The notes below the pieces were generated by a model. The model searched no databases, was not told where the DNA came from, and was given only the letters and a program-made list of their open reading frames with translations. A stretch of DNA of 64,000 nt from Straminergon stramineum (Eukaryota > Streptophyta > Bryopsida > Hypnales > Calliergonaceae), in contig OY987265.1 of NCBI GenBank assembly GCA_963920665.1, forward strand, positions 24,247,001-24,311,000, read 5' to 3'. The translations under genes were made by a program, and so were the position numbers. Shown here one piece after another: positions 60,901 through 64,000 of the stretch (within the stretch, counting starts at the first letter, position 1; each line of letters opens with the position of its first letter).

Positions 60901-63684
60901 GATCGAAATTGATTTATTAAGGAACGTGGGTGGACAGGCTACAGTAAGATCGGCAATTGGAGGGGAAGTTCTCACTGATTGCCTTCAACGAACGCTGGAA
61001 TCCAAGGGCCTTAAAGTGAGTTACTATATGCACATATGCCACCTTGCTGGAATTGAGCACTGATCTTTTTGATGGCCTAAGGTACTGGAGCATGTGGTTA
61101 TATTCAAGTGTGAGTAATCGGCTATTCGTCCTTCAGTTGTCCTTTTGTGTCAAATGCATTATAAATTGGATTCAAAGGACCTGCTTTAGTAATCGTGGTC
61201 CCGTGCATCAACTAGTTATCTCCAACAATTCTAGTTCGCTTGCAGATCAGACCACGGTTCTCATTCAAACGCAAGGAAATTCGCCAGGGGGAGTATGAGG
61301 TTTGTGACTAGTTACCAACCTGAGTGATGGTGTATATTAGAGTGAATCGCCCCAACCTTCTACCGTTCTTTCTAAAATTTTTCAGATCGTGTTGCCAAAT
61401 TTAGCTGTTACCCTTACTAATGATTTACTGTTCGAGCAGTTGATTCTCCTTGATGTTCCAAACACCACGGAAAGCTATTACGCTTATTCGCAGAGAAATA
61501 TTGTAGCTGATATTAAGGACACAGTCTGCCGCGTACCAGATTCTGCTTTCGATGGTGATCTTTCCTCATTCTGGCTCTTCATGTTCAAGATTCCAAACAT
61601 GCTGGTCTGTTGAGGTTAACTTGCTGCTTGAGTCTTTGTTTTTTGTGAGAGGTGTAGCTAGCTTTGTTTATCTTGTTGCGATTAGTCTTGTACTAGGCTT
61701 TGGAGAAGATTTAATCTGATTATCTTGAGGGGTGATTGGCCTGCACAGATACTTCATATGCTAATATACCAACAACTCCCTATGAGCTTCCGGATGGCCA
61801 GTAAGTGTCCGTTTCAAATACTACAGATTATCATGTTTACTTGTGGGTTTCACTTTCTGTAATCTCTTTTCTTCATCTGGATTCTGAAGTATTCGTACTT
61901 TGGATTGTACAGGATAATAGAAGTTGGAGCTGATCGTTTTAAGATCGCAGATATCTTGTTTAACCCCACTCTTATACAGGTTCTTCCCTAATTTTTTTGT
62001 TTTGTGTAATTTTAAAACATTTTGTTCTCTTAGCTTTGTGCTCTCCAGACACTAACTTAAAATACATCGTGACTGTTGGGACAGACTATTCCTGGCATGG
62101 AGAAGTATGGCACTGAAGCGGGAGTACCATTTAATGGCCTCCCTCAAATGGTGAGATTGAGTTGTCATGGTTACCAACAAATCATTTTAACGGGTTCACT
62201 GAATACACCGATGATATCAGCAACTGTAAACGCAGGAATGAGAGCCTGAGACTTTATATCTACAGTTGTAGTGCCCATCAATCATTGCTGTACTCCTAGA
62301 AGCTTACAGATATGGATACTGTCCTCAACAATTCGAAGCCCAGCAGTGCCAGGTATTTTCTGTATTGTCGGAAAGTCTCATTGATTCAAACATTCTAATG
62401 GGTAGAGTTCTGGTGTGCGCAGGTAATTGAGAGCATCAACAAGTGTGATGTTGATATAAGACGAGAGCTATTCAACAGTGTGATGGTTCGTTCCCTCACT
62501 CCGGTGTCACCAACTGACAAAATTTTCTCCATATAATATTTTGTGATACAAATACTGTAGGCTTATGAAATAGTGTGTTGCTTAAGGTTTCTTTGACGCT
62601 TTACGGTTTATCAGTAGGGATTGCTTTAATTATGTCATGAAACCATTATAATAATTTTTAATCTAATATCTAACCGTCTATAATCATTTTTCAGTAGTTC
62701 TATTGTTGGGAATGGATAGTAACAGTTTCTTTCTTATGTGAATCAGCTTGCTGGTGGAACGGCTGCCATGCAGCAAATGAAGGAGCGGCTAGAAAAGGAT
62801 CTCATGGAAGTAAGCAACCGATCTGGAAACATGAATTTAATCGATGTTTGTATCTGTCATTTTATGGGAATCTTCCATTGTGCTCAAGCTTTAACGTGGT
62901 TCACGAGTATGATGTTAGTCCCAGCCTCATAATGTAGTCTGTCCGTGTTGGTCCTGAATATGTGAGATTTTTTCCTTGAGTGCAGGAAGCACCACAAGCT
63001 GCGCGCGTGAAAGTGTTGGCCAGCGGGAACGCGTTGGAGCGGCGATTTAGGTGGTTCCCACTGCCCTTGCGCAACTTATAGAAATCTTGTCCCATTCGGG
63101 TTTTTTCATGTTTTATTCTTGCTTCTCTTATATTTCGTAATCTTCCTGTTTATCTCATTTTAATATTATTTCTTGCTCAATTCTTGATTAAAGTAGGAAA
63201 AAATCAGGAAACCCGCATTACTGTTTCCCTGTTTAACCTTTTTCTTGATGACTGGATTTCTGCAGTGTATGGATAGGTGGAAGTATTCTGGCTTCGTTGG
63301 GCTCTTTCCAACAAATGTGGTTCTCCAAAGCAGAGTAAGTACTAGTCCGCACTACACAGGAATGTTATATATTCTGGTTTTCTGAATGGTTATTCTTTCT
63401 CTATGTGGCTTGCTATATATTTATTGGTCTGCACTTCGATTTTGGCTTGTTGGACCAAATTTGTTTGATAAACTTTGCTTATTTGATGATGTAGAGTCGT
63501 AGAGTTGGCTGCTCTAGGTTAGTCATGATGGTTTTCCAGCTGCTTCTCACCTCTACTGATTTCATATTGTGATCAATATCGATACATGTGATGACACCTT
63601 TGTTATATCGTTTTTGTTATTCTTTTTCTGGCAAATAGGTATGAAGAGCACGGTCCCACATATGTGCAGAGAAAATGCCCTTAG
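57940..63684 (+). CDS. ARP4: Nuclear actin-related protein 4
   Basis: Nineteen coding exons give 438 residues, close to the 441 I recall for Arabidopsis ARP4: 57940-57952, 58749-58840, 59063-59215, 59504-59577, 59874-59954, 60170-60230, 60474-60523, 60694-60748, 60938-61015, 61246-61299, 61440-61554, 61749-61800, 61913-61979, 62085-62150, 62423-62485, 62747-62809, 62986-63050, 63266-63334 and 63639-63684. ARP4 is a shared subunit of the INO80, SWR1 and NuA4 chromatin complexes. Signatures are [20 protein letters not shown], the ARP4-specific insert rich in Ala/Lys/Glu (exon 3), [64 protein letters not shown] and the terminus QRKCP. The acceptor before exon 11 (GAGCAG at 61439) is chosen because it keeps family length; a more upstream one (61385) would add 18 residues. 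The first exon is only 13 bp. Confidence 0.95.
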
Positions 63685-64000
63685 GAAGCATGCCCACATG
63701 CAGGTGAACTTTTTTGAAGAATTATTGAAGCATAGTACCGTGACCATTTTTTGGATATTATTGTGTGGTACAGGAAAATTTTAGGCAATAGATGTATATT
63801 TATTAGAAAGGTTTGGTCTGAACATTTTTAAACATAATCAATTGGATTGAGATTGTCAAGGGTTACCATGTTTGGTAATGTTAATGTTAATGAAGTGCTG
63901 TAGGAGAGCTCTGTGTCGTAACTTCTGTAATTGCCAACCTCCCATCCATTTTCTAATGCTTTCACAAGTCCCAGGAACTTTTTTTGTTTTTTCTTGAGGT
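63685..64000 (+). other. ARP4 3' flank
   Basis: The 3' untranslated region and flank of ARP4 run to the window edge. No other feature is seen. Confidence 0.4.

Noticed and set aside
1..64000. LTR retrotransposons, tRNA, rRNA or CRISPR arrays
   Set aside because: I looked for reverse transcriptase or integrase motifs, tRNA arm sequences and regular spacer arrays and found none that I could support by eye.

Overview
The window looks like nuclear DNA of a land plant. It carries eight protein-coding genes, most broken by many GT-AG introns. They include a plastid nucleoid protein (pTAC16), a plant-type type II metacaspase and a plant-type RecQ5 helicase. Long AT-rich, gene-free stretches without recognisable LTR retrotransposon coding sequence, and a DUF1697 gene, make me lean towards a bryophyte such as a moss. 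That placement is an inference of low certainty; nothing here names the species.

Layout. 1-5.3 kb is AT-rich and holds a long fold-back element and one member of a dispersed MITE family. 5.33-10.46 kb (-) encodes a protein with an N-terminal 2-oxoglutarate-oxygenase-like fold and a C-terminal U-box. 10.5-17.9 kb is leader, a tandem duplication, AT-rich DNA, a TTAA-ended repeat and the leader of the next gene. 17.97-20.76 kb (+) is a multi-pass RING ubiquitin ligase of the RNFT1 type. 20.8-25.2 kb holds a 65-bp satellite and two MITEs. 26.10-27.94 kb (+) is an intronless-CDS type II metacaspase with a repetitive linker and a leader in which its own start region is copied three times. 28.49-29.21 kb (+) is a DUF1697 protein followed by a 22-bp minisatellite. 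31.99-32.53 kb (-) is an unrecognised four-span membrane protein. 33-40.8 kb is a nest of short non-coding transposon-like elements. 41.26-48.35 kb (+) is a 20-exon RecQ5-type helicase. 49-51 kb again holds repeats. 52.11-54.63 kb (-) is pTAC16. 55.1-56.4 kb is a decayed copy of the RecQ promoter and first exon. 57.94-63.68 kb (+) is the complete 19-exon ARP4 gene.

The genes are not an operon or a pathway cluster. Loose themes are ubiquitin ligation (two genes), nuclear chromatin and DNA maintenance (ARP4, RecQ5), plastid nucleoid function (pTAC16) and proteolysis (metacaspase). The most notable observations are the U-box protein whose oxygenase fold seems to lack the distal iron-binding histidine, the fourfold copied start region and splice acceptors of the metacaspase, the decayed RecQ first-exon copy, and several non-autonomous element families whose ends read TTAACCCC...GGGGTTAA, reminiscent of piggyBac target sites. 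Exon coordinates were derived by hand from splice signals and reading phase; each multi-exon model closes in frame.
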